Positions 18,024 through 27,385 are shown, numbered from the stretch's first letter. The stretch is DNA of 64,000 bases from Corynebacterium crudilactis (GCF_001643015.1 NZ_CP015622.1:2059358-2123357); one strand, 5' to 3'. The notes: generated by a model not told the origin, from the sequence alone. Translations and numbers: made by a program.

Positions 18024-19490
18024 ATGACTACTTCACTGCCCATGCGCTCACAGCTAATCATTGACAATCAGCCCCGCCCTGCCAGCGGCGATGCAACCTT
18101 TGACCGCCTGCATGCACAAAACGGCACCGTGGTTACCACTGGCGCAGCTGCCACTGTGGAGGACGCCATCGCCGCTGTGGAATCAGCTTCCACAGCTTTC
18201 CCATCATGGGCAAAAACAGGCCCTACCGAGCGTCGCGCTATCTTGCTGAAAGCTGCAGATATCTTGGAGCAACGAGCAGAAGAGTTCATTGCAACTATGG
18301 CTGCTGAAGTTTCTGCTGCTCCCGATTGGGCTGGATTCAATGTCTTCTTGACCACCCAGTGTCTCCGCGAAGCAGCTAGCCTAACCTCCCAGCTGCTGGG
18401 AGAGACCATGAACAATGACCGTGGCGTCTTGTCTATGACTGTGCGCCAACCTGCAGGTGTTGTGTTGAGTATGGCACCGTGGAATGCTCCTGGTGTACTC
18501 GGCATGCGAGGACTCGCCTACCCAATCGCTTGCGGCAACACTGTTGTTTTCCGTGCATCAGAGGGCAGCCCCCGCACCCATCAAATGCTCGTAGAGGTTC
18601 TTATTGAAGCAGGTTTGCCTGCTGGAGTGGTCAATTTCGTTACTAATGACCCAAAGGATTCCAACGAAGTCATTGAGGCACTGATCGAACATCCAGCAGT
18701 GCGTCGGATTAACTTCACTGGCTCTACTGCTATTGGTCGCATCATCGCAGAAAAGGCAGGGCGCAACCTCAAGCCAGTGCTCCTCGAACTCGGAGGAAAA
18801 GCGCCCCTAGTCATCCTCGATGATGCCGATATCGATGGTGCAGTCAACGCTGCAACATTTGGAGCATTCATGTACCAGGGTCAGATTTGCATGTCGACTG
18901 AACGTATCGTGCTCGATGAGAAGATCGCTGATGAATTCATGGAGAAATTCACTGCACGAGTAGCAGAACTAAAAACTGGTGATCCTACTGAAGATCCTTC
19001 CGTGCAGATCGGCTACACCTACCAGCCAAGCAGTGGAGACCGTATCAACGCAATGATCGATGATGCTGTTACACAGGGTGCAACCATTGCTGTGGGACAG
19101 CACGCTGACCGCGCTGCACATCACCCAACAGTGATTGATAACGTCAAACCTGGCATGCAGATCTACGCCGAAGAAACCTTCACACCAATCACTACTGTCG
19201 TACGTGTCAATGGTTATGAAGAAGCAATTGCAACAGCCAATGACACAGAATACGGTCTGGCTGCTGCAGTCCACGGCACCGATTCATTCCGCACCCTCCA
19301 AGCTGCACTGGCAATCGAAGCCGGCCATGTCCATATCAATGGTGCCACAGTGCAAAATGATGCAAATGCTCCTTTTGGCGGCATGAAAAATAGTGGTTAT
19401 GGACGCTTTGACGGACGTACTGTGATCCGGGAATTCACTGAGGAAAAGTGGATTACTATCGAGGATCCAAAGCAGCAGTACCCACTTTAA
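18024..19490 (+). CDS. Aldehyde dehydrogenase, salicylaldehyde/vanillin dehydrogenase-like
   Basis: A 488-aa NAD(P)-dependent aldehyde dehydrogenase. Catalytic residues are visible: Asn154 in PWNAP, Glu255 in LELGGKAP and nucleophile Cys289 in GQICMSTER. The last motif is typical of salicylaldehyde and vanillin dehydrogenases. The usual cofactor-binding lysine position appears as Arg177 in VFRASE, which is worth noting. The ATG has AGAGGAAC upstream. Together with the monooxygenase it could turn an aromatic aldehyde into an acid and then a hydroxylated product. Substrate is inferred from family resemblance, not proven. A strong terminator follows. Confidence 0.88.
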   Translation: MTTSLPMRSQLIIDNQPRPASGDATFDRLHAQNGTVVTTGAAATVEDAIAAVESASTAFPSWAKTGPTERRAILLKAADILEQRAEEFIATMAAEVSAAPDWAGFNVFLTTQCLREAASLTSQLLGETMNNDRGVLSMTVRQPAGVVLSMAPWNAPGVLGMRGLAYPIACGNTVVFRASEGSPRTHQMLVEVLIEAGLPAGVVNFVTNDPKDSNEVIEALIEHPAVRRINFTGSTAIGRIIAEKAGRNLKPVLLELGGKAPLVILDDADIDGAVNAATFGAFMYQGQICMSTERIVLDEKIADEFMEKFTARVAELKTGDPTEDPSVQIGYTYQPSSGDRINAMIDDAVTQGATIAVGQHADRAAHHPTVIDNVKPGMQIYAEETFTPITTVVRVNGYEEAIATANDTEYGLAAAVHGTDSFRTLQAALAIEAGHVHINGATVQNDANAPFGGMKNSGYGRFDGRTVIREFTEEKWITIEDPKQQYPL

Positions 19491-19514
19491 AGTTCCACAT
19501 CAGATAGAAAGAAC

Positions 19515-19553
19515 AACGCTGGATCGATAATATTCTCGATCCAGCGTTTTCTG
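19515..19553 (+). terminator. Terminator of the aldehyde dehydrogenase gene
   Basis: A perfect 13-bp stem (19515-19527 with 19536-19548) with an 8-base loop, followed by a short T-rich stretch. Confidence 0.85.
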
Positions 19554-19757
19554 TGTCCTACAGATGCATCCGGTGTGCATGATTAATGGCAGAGATTCCA
19601 GCCACATCTCAAGCTCCACTGTTGAAGAAATGCACTCATCAGAGGAAATGTTCAAAGAACAGTACTTAAAAAATATCTTTTAAGGTGTTAACCAAAGCAA
19701 CTAGACGGCAGTAGATAAGCGTTAGATAAATCGGGGCCACTTTAGAAGGAGTCGTTG

Positions 19758-20024
19758 TTGCAGTTTTACCTACTTATGACCTTACTAATTCTGATCATTG
19801 CCATTTGTCTGCTTTCTGCTTTTCATAGCGTCAAGAAGGGCAAGACTCGCGAAGCTGCCATAAAATTTTTAGTGGCACTACTCTTTGCAGCTCCTGCAGT
19901 CATCCTCATAGTTCAGGCCTCTTCGACTTCAAATACCAACTTGTCCATGATGCCTTTGGTGTTGGTCTGTGCGTACACCTTCATGGTTTCTGTAGCCGCA
20001 CAATTGACCATCAAGAAAGAATGA
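19758..20024 (+). CDS. Small membrane protein of unknown function
   Basis: An 88-aa protein of three hydrophobic segments (about 1-22, 34-53 and 63-82) separated by short basic loops such as HSVKKGKTREA. I do not recognise the family. Support for expression is the strong AGAAGGAG site 6 nt before a TTG start at 19758 (another TTG is adjacent at 19755) and a strong terminator after the stop at 20113. It is a lone gene between the aldehyde dehydrogenase and a convergent SDR gene. Confidence 0.6.
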   Translation: MQFYLLMTLLILIIAICLLSAFHSVKKGKTREAAIKFLVALLFAAPAVILIVQASSTSNTNLSMMPLVLVCAYTFMVSVAAQLTIKKE

Positions 20025-20112
20025 TCATTTTCTATGATCCTTGCAGACTCCTGACCAGCACTGAGTACAATCGCTAGATCATTAATTCTTCGCTAATCAA
20101 TACGCTCCACAC

Positions 20113-20150
20113 AAGATCCCACCGCTTCATCGCGGTGGGATCTTTGATAT
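20113..20150 (+). terminator. Terminator between the small membrane protein and the SDR gene
   Basis: A perfect 13-bp stem (20113-20125 with 20132-20144) with a 6-base loop, followed by TGATATT. It lies between convergent genes and may serve both. Confidence 0.8.
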
Positions 20151-20227
20151 TCACAAAGTTTCAAGGCTCCCTTAAAGATGCTCTAACAGCACCCCGAGCA
20201 GTGCTTCTGTCAGAGCTTCCAAACTAT

Positions 20228-20944
20228 TTAAACCTGATCACGCGGGGTAATGCGCATGCGGTCGATGTTCATATGCTTTGGCAGGCTTGCCACCCAGCGA
20301 ACAGATTCAGCGATATCTTCTGCGGAAAGATTAAGTACATCTTCATAGACTGACGCGGCGCGATCTTTGTCACCACCGAATCGAACGAGCGCGAATTCTT
20401 CAGTAGCAACACGACCTGGATCAATCTCTGAGACACGCAGCGTCTGCTGGTGCGTTTCTAGCCGTAGCACACGGTTAAATGCTGCTACGCCAAATTTAGC
20501 TGCGTTGTATCCAGCGCCGCCTACATATGGGTTTTCGCCTGCAATGGAACCGATATTGATGACATGTCCATCGCGAGCAATCAAACCGTCCATGAGCGCA
20601 CGGGTGACTCGCAGGGTGCCCAAAACGTTGGTTTCATACATCCAGGTCCAATCATCAATGTTGGCATCTCGGATGCTGTCTAGACCTTTTGCACCACCGG
20701 CGTTGTTGACAAGCAGATCAACAGCTCCGACTGTCTCTGCAAAAGCATCGACAGACTCTTGGCTCGTGACATCAAGAGCCACGGCAGTGCCACCAATTTC
20801 TTGGGCAAGTGCTTCCAAACGATCAATGCGACGTGCTGCAACGATTACTTTCCAACCGTCAGCTACCAATGCACGAGCTGATGCTGCACCAATTCCGCTT
20901 GATCCTCCAGTTACAACTGCAACCTTTTGCTCACGATCAGCCAT
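20228..20944 (-). CDS. Short-chain dehydrogenase/reductase (SDR), copy 1
   Basis: A 238-aa classical SDR with the cofactor motif TGGSSGIG near residues 12-19, NNAGG, and the catalytic YNAAK (Tyr-x3-Lys) plus an upstream serine in INIGSIAG. It resembles the YdfG-type NADP-dependent serine or 3-hydroxy-acid dehydrogenases, but the substrate is not known. The ATG at 20944 follows GAAGGAG; an upstream extension of 17 codons is not used. A paralogue of exactly the same length and high similarity lies at 54240-54956. It is a single gene upstream of, and on the same strand as, ilvE's terminator. Confidence 0.88.
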   Translation of the reverse strand: MADREQKVAVVTGGSSGIGAASARALVADGWKVIVAARRIDRLEALAQEIGGTAVALDVTSQESVDAFAETVGAVDLLVNNAGGAKGLDSIRDANIDDWTWMYETNVLGTLRVTRALMDGLIARDGHVINIGSIAGENPYVGGAGYNAAKFGVAAFNRVLRLETHQQTLRVSEIDPGRVATEEFALVRFGGDKDRAASVYEDVLNLSAEDIAESVRWVASLPKHMNIDRMRITPRDQV

Positions 20945-21062
20945 TATGCGCTCCTTCAAGTCAATTCTTGATTTGTGTAGGCACCAGCATGCCACCAGCT
21001 ATGGACACACTCTTCCCCCTTGCCTACCCCCACTTATGAAAAGTCCTGGTCACAGAAAAAAT

Positions 21063-21107
21063 AAAACCCCCGCCACATCAAGGTTTCTCTTGGATGTAGC
21101 AGGGTTT
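21063..21107 (-). terminator. Terminator of ilvE
   Basis: An imperfect long hairpin (about 21063-21082 with 21089-21107) whose minus strand ends in GGGGGTTTTAT. It starts about 20 bases after the ilvE stop. Confidence 0.75.
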
Positions 21108-21129
21108 CACAATCATAAACTGGTTATTT

Positions 21130-22233
21130 TTAACCAATCAGTGGGTAAAGCCAGCCATTTTTATCTTCAACATTTCCTTGCTGAATACCTGTGAGGGTCT
21201 CACGAAGCTTCATGGTGATTTCACCGACTTCGTTGTTATTGACTTCAAAGGTGCCATGGGCGGATTTCACGGTGCCAACAGGTGTGATTACAGCTGCGGT
21301 GCCGCATGCGAATGCTTCGGTCATCGCACCAGATTTTGCATCAGCTTCCCACTCAGCAGTGGTGATCTTGCGCTCTTCTACTTCATAGCCCAAGTCTTCT
21401 GCCACCTGTAGCAAAGACTTACGGGTGATGCCTGGAAGCAAAGAACCTGATAGCTCAGGAGTAACAAGCTTGATCTGATCACCATTGCGGTAGATGAACC
21501 CAAGGTTCATGCCACCCATCTCTTCGATGTATTTGTGCTCAATTGCATCAAGCCACACAACCTGGTCGCAGCCCTTTTCCGCTGCCTGGGCCTGGGCCAA
21601 CAAAGATGCTGCATAGTTGCCTGCGAATTTAGCGTCACCGGTTCCGCCTGGAGCTGCACGAACGTAATCTTCGCTGAGCCAGACTGAAACAGGCTTAATA
21701 CCACCGGTGAAATATGCTCCAACTGGGGATGCAATGACAAGGAACTTGTAAGCGTCAGATGGACTGACACCAAGACCGATTTCGGTAGAGATCATAAACG
21801 GGCGCAAATATAGAGATGCTTCTCCGCCGTATTCAGGAACCCAACCCTGATCTGCTTCCACGAGAAGTTCCAGTGCCTTAACGAAATCTTCAGTAGGCAG
21901 TTCTGGCATTGCCATACGAGCCGCAGATCGCTGCATGCGCTCAGAGTTTTCACCCGGACGGAAGGTCTTGATGGAACCGTCTGCATGACGGTAGGCCTTA
22001 ATACCTTCAAATATTGCCTGTCCGTAGTGGAATACGGTGGTGGCAGGATCCATGGGAATCGGAGCATAAGGCACTAGTTGCGCGTTGTGCCAACCTTCCG
22101 ATTCTGTCCAGTCGATAGTCACCATGTGGTCGGTGAAGAACTTACCGAACTTCGGCGCGGCAAGAATTTCCTTCAGACGATCAGGTGACGTCGGATTGTC
22201 GGTACGGGTTACTGTGAACTCTAATGACGTCAT
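21130..22233 (-). CDS. ilvE: Branched-chain amino acid aminotransferase
   Basis: A 367-aa class IV PLP aminotransferase that makes Val, Leu and Ile from their 2-oxo acids with glutamate. It shows YGQAIFEGIKAYR, the PLP-lysine region GDAKFAGNYAAS and the C-terminal ACGTAAVITPVG. The length and sequence match C. glutamicum IlvE as I recall it. The ATG at 22233 reads ATGACGTCATTAGAG. It is divergent from pepA with about 176 bases between, and carries its own terminator. Confidence 0.96.
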   Translation of the reverse strand: MTSLEFTVTRTDNPTSPDRLKEILAAPKFGKFFTDHMVTIDWTESEGWHNAQLVPYAPIPMDPATTVFHYGQAIFEGIKAYRHADGSIKTFRPGENSERMQRSAARMAMPELPTEDFVKALELLVEADQGWVPEYGGEASLYLRPFMISTEIGLGVSPSDAYKFLVIASPVGAYFTGGIKPVSVWLSEDYVRAAPGGTGDAKFAGNYAASLLAQAQAAEKGCDQVVWLDAIEHKYIEEMGGMNLGFIYRNGDQIKLVTPELSGSLLPGITRKSLLQVAEDLGYEVEERKITTAEWEADAKSGAMTEAFACGTAAVITPVGTVKSAHGTFEVNNNEVGEITMKLRETLTGIQQGNVEDKNGWLYPLIG

Positions 22234-22409
22234 GGATTCAAGTTACACCTGAAGCCCCACAGATACACTAGTCAGCCCCCATTTTATGAGACATATGGGA
22301 AATTTCGTCTCACAATTTTGTGGAATGGCTAGGCTAGGTAAAAGTTAGTTTCATACCGATGCCACCTTCTACCAATCTGGTGGCATAATTTCAGAGAGGA
22401 AAACTTTCT

Positions 22410-23951
22410 ATGGCTAAAAATGTCTACAGCACCACAGCCCCAAGCAAAGTGGCCAAGGATGCAGTACTTCCAGTTCGTGGCACTGTTGCTGAGCTCAAGC
22501 TAGAAAAGAAGCTTCCAAAGAAAATCGACGCTGTCATCATCGCTATTTTCGAGGGTGAAGATTCCATCGAACTGGCTGGCGGCGAAGTACTCGATTTCCT
22601 CTTCAGCACCGCACAGCAGGGCGAAATCCTCACACAGCTCGAAGCTGTCGGAGCAAAGGCAAAAATAAATTCTATCACCCGCATCCCAGGCACCGACGTT
22701 GCGCCTGTCATTGCGGTTGGCTTGGGCAAGGCTGATTTGCTTGACGACGAAGCCCTCCGCCGCGCCTGCGGTACGGCGGCACGTTCACTCAACGGCCTCG
22801 AAAACATAGCTACAACAATCGGCGAGTTGGGTCTTTCTGCAGCGGTTACCGGTTTTGGTCTCGGTTCTTACTCTTACAAGGGTCTACGCAAAGCTACCGA
22901 AGTTAAAGAGGACAAGACCACCTCAATCACTTTCATTAGCTCAAACAAGGCTGATAAAGATGCATTCGTTGAAGCTCAGATCATCGTGGAATCTGTGCTT
23001 CTAGCCCGCGATTTCGTTAATACTCCGTCTTCCCACCTCTACCCTGAGTCCTATGCGGTCATGGCTTCTAATGAAGCCTCCAAGCATGGTTTGAAGACAA
23101 CCATCCTAGATGAGAAGCAGCTGGCAGAACAAGGATTTGGCGGAATCTTGGCAGTTGGCAATGGCTCAGCTCGCAAGTCTCGTCTTCTGTCTATTGAATG
23201 GAAACCGCGCAAGGCAGAAAAGTCTATTGCGCTTGTCGGCAAGGGCATCACCTTTGATACTGGCGGAATTTCCATTAAGCCAGGTGCAAGCATGGAAAAC
23301 ATGATTTCCGACATGGGTGGCTCCGCTTCAGTATTAGCCACCATCATTGCGGCAGCTCGACTGAACCTGCCAATCAATGTTTCGGCATTCCTACCAATGG
23401 CAGAAAATATGCCATCCGGCGATGCATTCCGCCCAGGTGATGTGATCACCCACTTCGGTGGAATCACTTCCGAAATCCTCAACACTGATGCTGAAGGCCG
23501 TCTAGTACTTGCGGATGCAATTGCTTATGCTTCTGAAGATAAGCCTGACTACCTCATTGATGCTGCGACCCTTACAGGCGCACAGCTAGTTGCATTGGGC
23601 CTGCATACCTCTGGTGTCATGGGCACAGATGATTTCCGTGATGCAGTAGCCTCCACCGGCCGTAGCGTCGGCGAACAAGCATGGGCAATGCCTATCCCAG
23701 AAGAGCTTGATGAGCAGGTTAAATCCCCTGTTGCAGATCTGCGAAATGTCACTAACTCTCGCTTTGCGGGTATGTCTGCTGCTGGTCGATACCTGCAAGA
23801 ATTTGTTGGTGAAGGCATTGAGTGGGCACACGTCGATATTGCTGGCCCTGCTTATAACACTGCTGGTGAATTTGGGTACACCCCGAAGCGCGCCACCGGA
23901 CAACCAGTCCGTACTTTCATTCAGGTCCTAAAGGACCTTGCAGAAGGCTAA
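22410..23951 (+). CDS. pepA: Cytosol (leucyl) aminopeptidase, M17 family
   Basis: A 513-aa dinuclear-metal aminopeptidase that removes N-terminal residues from peptides. The M17 signature NTDAEGRL is present along with GKGITFDTGGISIKP holding the metal-binding lysine and aspartate. N-terminal macro-like domain spans about 1-180 and the catalytic domain 190-510. The ATG at 22410 is preceded by GAGAGGAAA. The gene is called pepB in some Corynebacterium annotations. Its terminator lies inside the 3' end of the convergent gene at 23959. Confidence 0.95.
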   Translation: MAKNVYSTTAPSKVAKDAVLPVRGTVAELKLEKKLPKKIDAVIIAIFEGEDSIELAGGEVLDFLFSTAQQGEILTQLEAVGAKAKINSITRIPGTDVAPVIAVGLGKADLLDDEALRRACGTAARSLNGLENIATTIGELGLSAAVTGFGLGSYSYKGLRKATEVKEDKTTSITFISSNKADKDAFVEAQIIVESVLLARDFVNTPSSHLYPESYAVMASNEASKHGLKTTILDEKQLAEQGFGGILAVGNGSARKSRLLSIEWKPRKAEKSIALVGKGITFDTGGISIKPGASMENMISDMGGSASVLATIIAAARLNLPINVSAFLPMAENMPSGDAFRPGDVITHFGGITSEILNTDAEGRLVLADAIAYASEDKPDYLIDAATLTGAQLVALGLHTSGVMGTDDFRDAVASTGRSVGEQAWAMPIPEELDEQVKSPVADLRNVTNSRFAGMSAAGRYLQEFVGEGIEWAHVDIAGPAYNTAGEFGYTPKRATGQPVRTFIQVLKDLAEG

Positions 23952-23958
23952 ACGCTAA

Positions 23959-24354
23959 CTAGTAATCAGGATTCTCGCCGCGCTCAAATTTAGCGCGGCG
24001 AGCTTTTTGTTCTTCACGCTTTCTTAAGATTCGTTCATATTCAATTCGTTCCCGCATCCTTTGGGGGTAACCGGTCTCTTCCACGTCATAAACCGGGACG
24101 CCCAACTTTTTCGCAATGACATCAATTCCTTTAGGTCCACCAATCCGCCTGCGTATAAAAAGACCATTGGCATCGACCAAAACGACCGACATCTCATTGA
24201 CCAGCGTTTCCGGTTCAACGAAAGCCTCCACAAACGGTTTTCCTTGCATCCACTGCATTAAGAATTCTAAATCCTGAGGGCGCACCGTATCACCCGGACC
24301 GCGTGGTGGACGCAAGTTGGAGCGGGGGGTTTTACGACCAAATAAATTGAACAC
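23959..24354 (-). CDS. Conserved corynebacterial protein of unknown function
   Basis: A 131-aa, strongly charged protein with no domain I can name. It has a basic, proline-rich start (FGRKTPRSNLRPPRGPGD), a central region with EPETLVNEMSVVLVDANGLF, and a C-terminal Arg/Lys/Glu-rich helix. I chose the GTG at 24354 because a TACAAT box sits 6 nt upstream, the spacing of leaderless genes in C. glutamicum. A longer frame to 24459 has no comparable signal. It is divergent from sucB and convergent with pepA, 7 bases from its stop. Confidence 0.65.
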   Translation of the reverse strand: MFNLFGRKTPRSNLRPPRGPGDTVRPQDLEFLMQWMQGKPFVEAFVEPETLVNEMSVVLVDANGLFIRRRIGGPKGIDVIAKKLGVPVYDVEETGYPQRMRERIEYERILRKREEQKARRAKFERGENPDY

Positions 24355-24360
24355 AAACCC

Positions 24361-24366
24361 ATTGTA
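24361..24366 (-). promoter_or_regulatory. Candidate -10 box (TACAAT), leaderless start
   Basis: On the minus strand TACAAT is followed after 6 nt by the GTG at 24354, so transcription would begin at or next to the start codon. Confidence 0.5.
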
Positions 24367-24482
24367 GGGGGCATCTCTTTGGCTTGATATGACCCGAACT
24401 CCACACTTCACAAATTGAATCGGTATCCTTTGGGGTATTAGTTTCCGTTTTAACGACACGACTTGCGAGGAGTCTTAAAATA

Positions 24483-26507
24483 ATGGCGTTCTCCGTAGAG
24501 ATGCCCGAGCTGGGCGAATCAGTAACCGAAGGCACGATCACCCAGTGGTTGAAGTCCGTTGGCGACACTGTTGAGGTTGATGAGCCGTTGCTCGAGGTCT
24601 CAACCGACAAGGTAGACACCGAGATTCCTTCTCCTGTTGCCGGTGTTATTCTCGAAATCAGGGCTGAAGAAGATGACACCGTTGATGTTGGTGGCGTTAT
24701 CGCAATTATCGGTGATGCAGACGAGTCCCCTGATGACGATGCTCCTGTAGAGGAAGAAGCACCAGCAGCTGAGGAAGCACCAAAGAAGGAAGAAGCAGCT
24801 CCTGCTTCCACTGGTGCAGCAACCGACGTTGAGATGCCAGAACTAGGCGAATCTGTCACCGAAGGCACCATCACCCAGTGGCTCAAGTCCGTCGGCGACA
24901 CCGTCGAAGTAGATGAACCACTACTTGAGGTCTCCACCGACAAGGTCGACACCGAGATCCCATCCCCAGTAGCAGGCACCATCGTGGAGATCCTCGCAAA
25001 CGAAGACGACACCGTCGACGTCGGCGCAGTCATCGTCCGCATCGGTGATGCAAACGCAGCACCAGCAGCCGAAGAAGCACCTAAAGCTGAGCCAGCTAAG
25101 GAAGAAACCCCAGCACCAGCAGCGAAGGAAGCGCCAAAGAAGGAAGAAGCAGCTCCTGCTTCCACTGGTGCAGCAACCGACGTTGAGATGCCAGAACTAG
25201 GCGAATCTGTCACCGAAGGCACCATCACCCAGTGGCTCAAGTCCGTCGGCGACACCGTCGAAGTAGATGAACCACTACTTGAGGTCTCCACCGACAAGGT
25301 CGACACCGAGATCCCATCCCCAGTAGCAGGCACCATCGTGGAGATCCTCGCAAACGAAGACGACACCGTCGACGTCGGCGCAGTCATCGTCCGCATCGGT
25401 GATGCAAACGCAGCACCAGCAGCCGAAGAAGCACCTAAAGCTGAGCCAGCTAAGGAAGAAACCCCAGCACCAGCAGCGAAGGAAGCGCCAAAGGCTGAGC
25501 CAGCTAAGGAAGAAACCCCAGCACCAGCAGCGAAGGAAGCGCCAAAGAAGGAAGAAGCAGCTCCTGCATCTGCATCCGGCGACAACGTTCCTTACGTCAC
25601 CCCACTGGTACGCAAGCTTGCTGAAAAGCACAGCGTTGATCTGAACACTGTAACCGGCACGGGTATCGGTGGACGTATCCGCAAGCAGGATGTCTTGGCT
25701 GCTGCAAACGGTGAGGCTGCACCTGCACAGACTGCTGCTCCTGTTTCTGCCGCATCTACCAAGTCTGTTGATCCTGAAAAGGCTAAGCTGCGCGGTACCA
25801 CTGCGAAGGTCAACCGTATTCGCGAGATCACCGCGAAGAAGACCGTCGAGGCTCTGCAGATCTCTGCACAGCTCACCCAGCTGCACGAAGTTGATATGAC
25901 TCGCGTTGCTGAGCTGCGTAAGAAGAACAAGCCTGCTTTCATCGAGAAGCACGGCGTGAACCTCACTTACCTGCCATTCTTCGTTAAGGCAGTAACCGAG
26001 GCTCTGGTTTCTCATCCAAATGTCAATGCGTCTTACAACGCAAAGACCAAGGAAATGACCTACCACGCTTCCGTCAACATCGCTATCGCTGTTGATACCC
26101 CAGCTGGTCTGCTGACCCCAGTCATCCACGATGCGCAGAACCTCTCTCTTCCAGAGATTGCACAGGCCATCGTTGATTTGGCTGATCGTTCACGCAACAA
26201 CAAGCTGAAGCCAAGCGACCTGTCCGGTGGCACCTTCACCATCACCAACATTGGTTCCGAAGGCGCTCTCTCTGATACCCCAATCCTGGTTCCACCACAG
26301 GCTGGCATCTTGGGCACCGGTGCAATCGTTAAGCGTCCAGTAGTGATCACCGAAGACGGCATCGATTCCATCGCGATCCGCCAGATGGTCTTCTTGCCAC
26401 TGACCTACGATCACCAGGTCGTAGACGGCGCAGATGCGGGTCGTTTCTTGACCACCATCAAGGATCGCCTTGAGACCGCTAACTTCGTAGGCGATCTGCA
26501 GCTCTAA
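24483..26507 (+). CDS. sucB: Dihydrolipoamide acyltransferase (E2) with three lipoyl domains
   Basis: E2 core of 2-oxo acid dehydrogenase complexes. In C. glutamicum the equivalent protein (SucB, also called AceF) serves pyruvate dehydrogenase and the shared PDH/ODH complex. The 674-aa protein has three lipoyl domains with lipoylated lysines at K43, K154 and K272 in STDKVD, Ala/Pro/Glu-rich linkers, a peripheral-subunit-binding domain (about 365-400), and a catalytic domain ending in DHQVVDG with His644 and Asp648. The second and third lipoyl domains with linkers are exact DNA copies. The lipoate genes lipB and lipA follow. Confidence 0.95.
   Translation: MAFSVEMPELGESVTEGTITQWLKSVGDTVEVDEPLLEVSTDKVDTEIPSPVAGVILEIRAEEDDTVDVGGVIAIIGDADESPDDDAPVEEEAPAAEEAPKKEEAAPASTGAATDVEMPELGESVTEGTITQWLKSVGDTVEVDEPLLEVSTDKVDTEIPSPVAGTIVEILANEDDTVDVGAVIVRIGDANAAPAAEEAPKAEPAKEETPAPAAKEAPKKEEAAPASTGAATDVEMPELGESVTEGTITQWLKSVGDTVEVDEPLLEVSTDKVDTEIPSPVAGTIVEILANEDDTVDVGAVIVRIGDANAAPAAEEAPKAEPAKEETPAPAAKEAPKAEPAKEETPAPAAKEAPKKEEAAPASASGDNVPYVTPLVRKLAEKHSVDLNTVTGTGIGGRIRKQDVLAAANGEAAPAQTAAPVSAASTKSVDPEKAKLRGTTAKVNRIREITAKKTVEALQISAQLTQLHEVDMTRVAELRKKNKPAFIEKHGVNLTYLPFFVKAVTEALVSHPNVNASYNAKTKEMTYHASVNIAIAVDTPAGLLTPVIHDAQNLSLPEIAQAIVDLADRSRNNKLKPSDLSGGTFTITNIGSEGALSDTPILVPPQAGILGTGAIVKRPVVITEDGIDSIAIRQMVFLPLTYDHQVVDGADAGRFLTTIKDRLETANFVGDLQL
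24781..25488 (+). repeat. Exact tandem duplication of a lipoyl domain and linker in sucB
   Basis: Bases 24781-25134 and 25135-25488 appear identical over 354 bp (118 codons), including synonymous positions. The first lipoyl domain upstream encodes almost the same protein but with different codons. A 54-bp linker repeat follows (25441-25494 and 25495-25548). The duplication is in frame. Confidence 0.92.
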
Positions 26508-26531
26508 GATCTTCTCAAGTTAAGCAACTTA

Positions 26532-26570
26532 AAAACCGCTGCTCCTTATCCTGGGAGTGGCGGTTTTGCT
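26532..26570 (+). terminator. Terminator of sucB
   Basis: Hairpin with GC-rich arms reading AAAACCGC and GCGGTTTT around a second paired segment, ending in TTTTGCT. It starts about 25 bases after the sucB stop. Confidence 0.75.
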
Positions 26571-26629
26571 GTCTCATGCATGTTTTGTATGACTTATCAC
26601 CTTCGGTAGGGCTAGGGTGGATATCTATC

Positions 26630-27385
26630 ATGACTGCACCAAGAGATCCTTTTTTCCCCGCAGATCTTTCTATTCGCGCATCTGCAGAACCAGTTGAAAT
26701 CCAACATTTAGGTTTGATCGATTATCAAGAGGCTTGGGATTACCAAGCTGAGCTTGCTGCCCGCCGAGCAAACGATGAGATCCCTGATCAACTCCTGATT
26801 TTGGAACACCCGTCTGTGTATACCGCAGGAAAACGTACGCAGCCCGAGGATCTCCCGACGAATGGGTTGCCTGTCATTAACGCGGATCGCGGTGGGCGCA
26901 TCACGTGGCATGGGCCCGGCCAATTGGTTATTTATCCCATCATTAAACTGGCTGATCCTATCGATGTCGTGGATTATGTTCGACGTCTCGAGGAAGCCCT
27001 CATCCATGTGGTGCGGGAAATGGGTGTGGCAGAAGCCGGAAGAATTGATGGACGCTCTGGTGTGTGGGTTCCAGCTCATGATGGTTGGGTAGACAGCAAG
27101 GTTGCGGCTATCGGCATTCGGATTACGCGAGGGGTGGCTATGCATGGTGTGGCTATCAATTGCAATAACACCCTCGATTTCTACGAACACATCATTCCTT
27201 GTGGCATTGCAGATGCTGGGTTAAGTACCTTGTCCCGGGAACTAAAGCGAGATGTTTCTGTGGAGGAATTAGTAGATCCCGCGATTCGTGCTCTGGATGA
27301 TGCTCTGGCTGGCCGGTTGGTTGTGGCTGATCATTCTTTCGGCAGTGCTCCTGACCCAACGAAAAATCTCCCTAAACGGGGGTAG
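26630..27385 (+). CDS. lipB: Octanoyltransferase (lipoyl(octanoyl) transferase)
   Basis: Transfers octanoyl groups from acyl carrier protein to lipoyl domains, the first step of endogenous lipoate synthesis. The 251-aa protein has [17 protein letters not shown], the conserved lysine in [10 protein letters not shown], and the catalytic cysteine in [10 protein letters not shown]. The ATG at 26630 gives MTAPRDPF; an upstream extension of 18 codons overlaps the sucB terminator and is not used. lipA follows after 139 bases, and sucB, a lipoylated protein, precedes it. Confidence 0.95.
   Translation: MTAPRDPFFPADLSIRASAEPVEIQHLGLIDYQEAWDYQAELAARRANDEIPDQLLILEHPSVYTAGKRTQPEDLPTNGLPVINADRGGRITWHGPGQLVIYPIIKLADPIDVVDYVRRLEEALIHVVREMGVAEAGRIDGRSGVWVPAHDGWVDSKVAAIGIRITRGVAMHGVAINCNNTLDFYEHIIPCGIADAGLSTLSRELKRDVSVEELVDPAIRALDDALAGRLVVADHSFGSAPDPTKNLPKRG

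Noticed and set aside
24332..25585. A 417-codon minus-strand open frame with repeated Ala/Ser/Gly-rich sequence
   Set aside because: It is the antisense shadow of the repeated sucB lipoyl domains; its repeats mirror the coding repeats and it has no family features.
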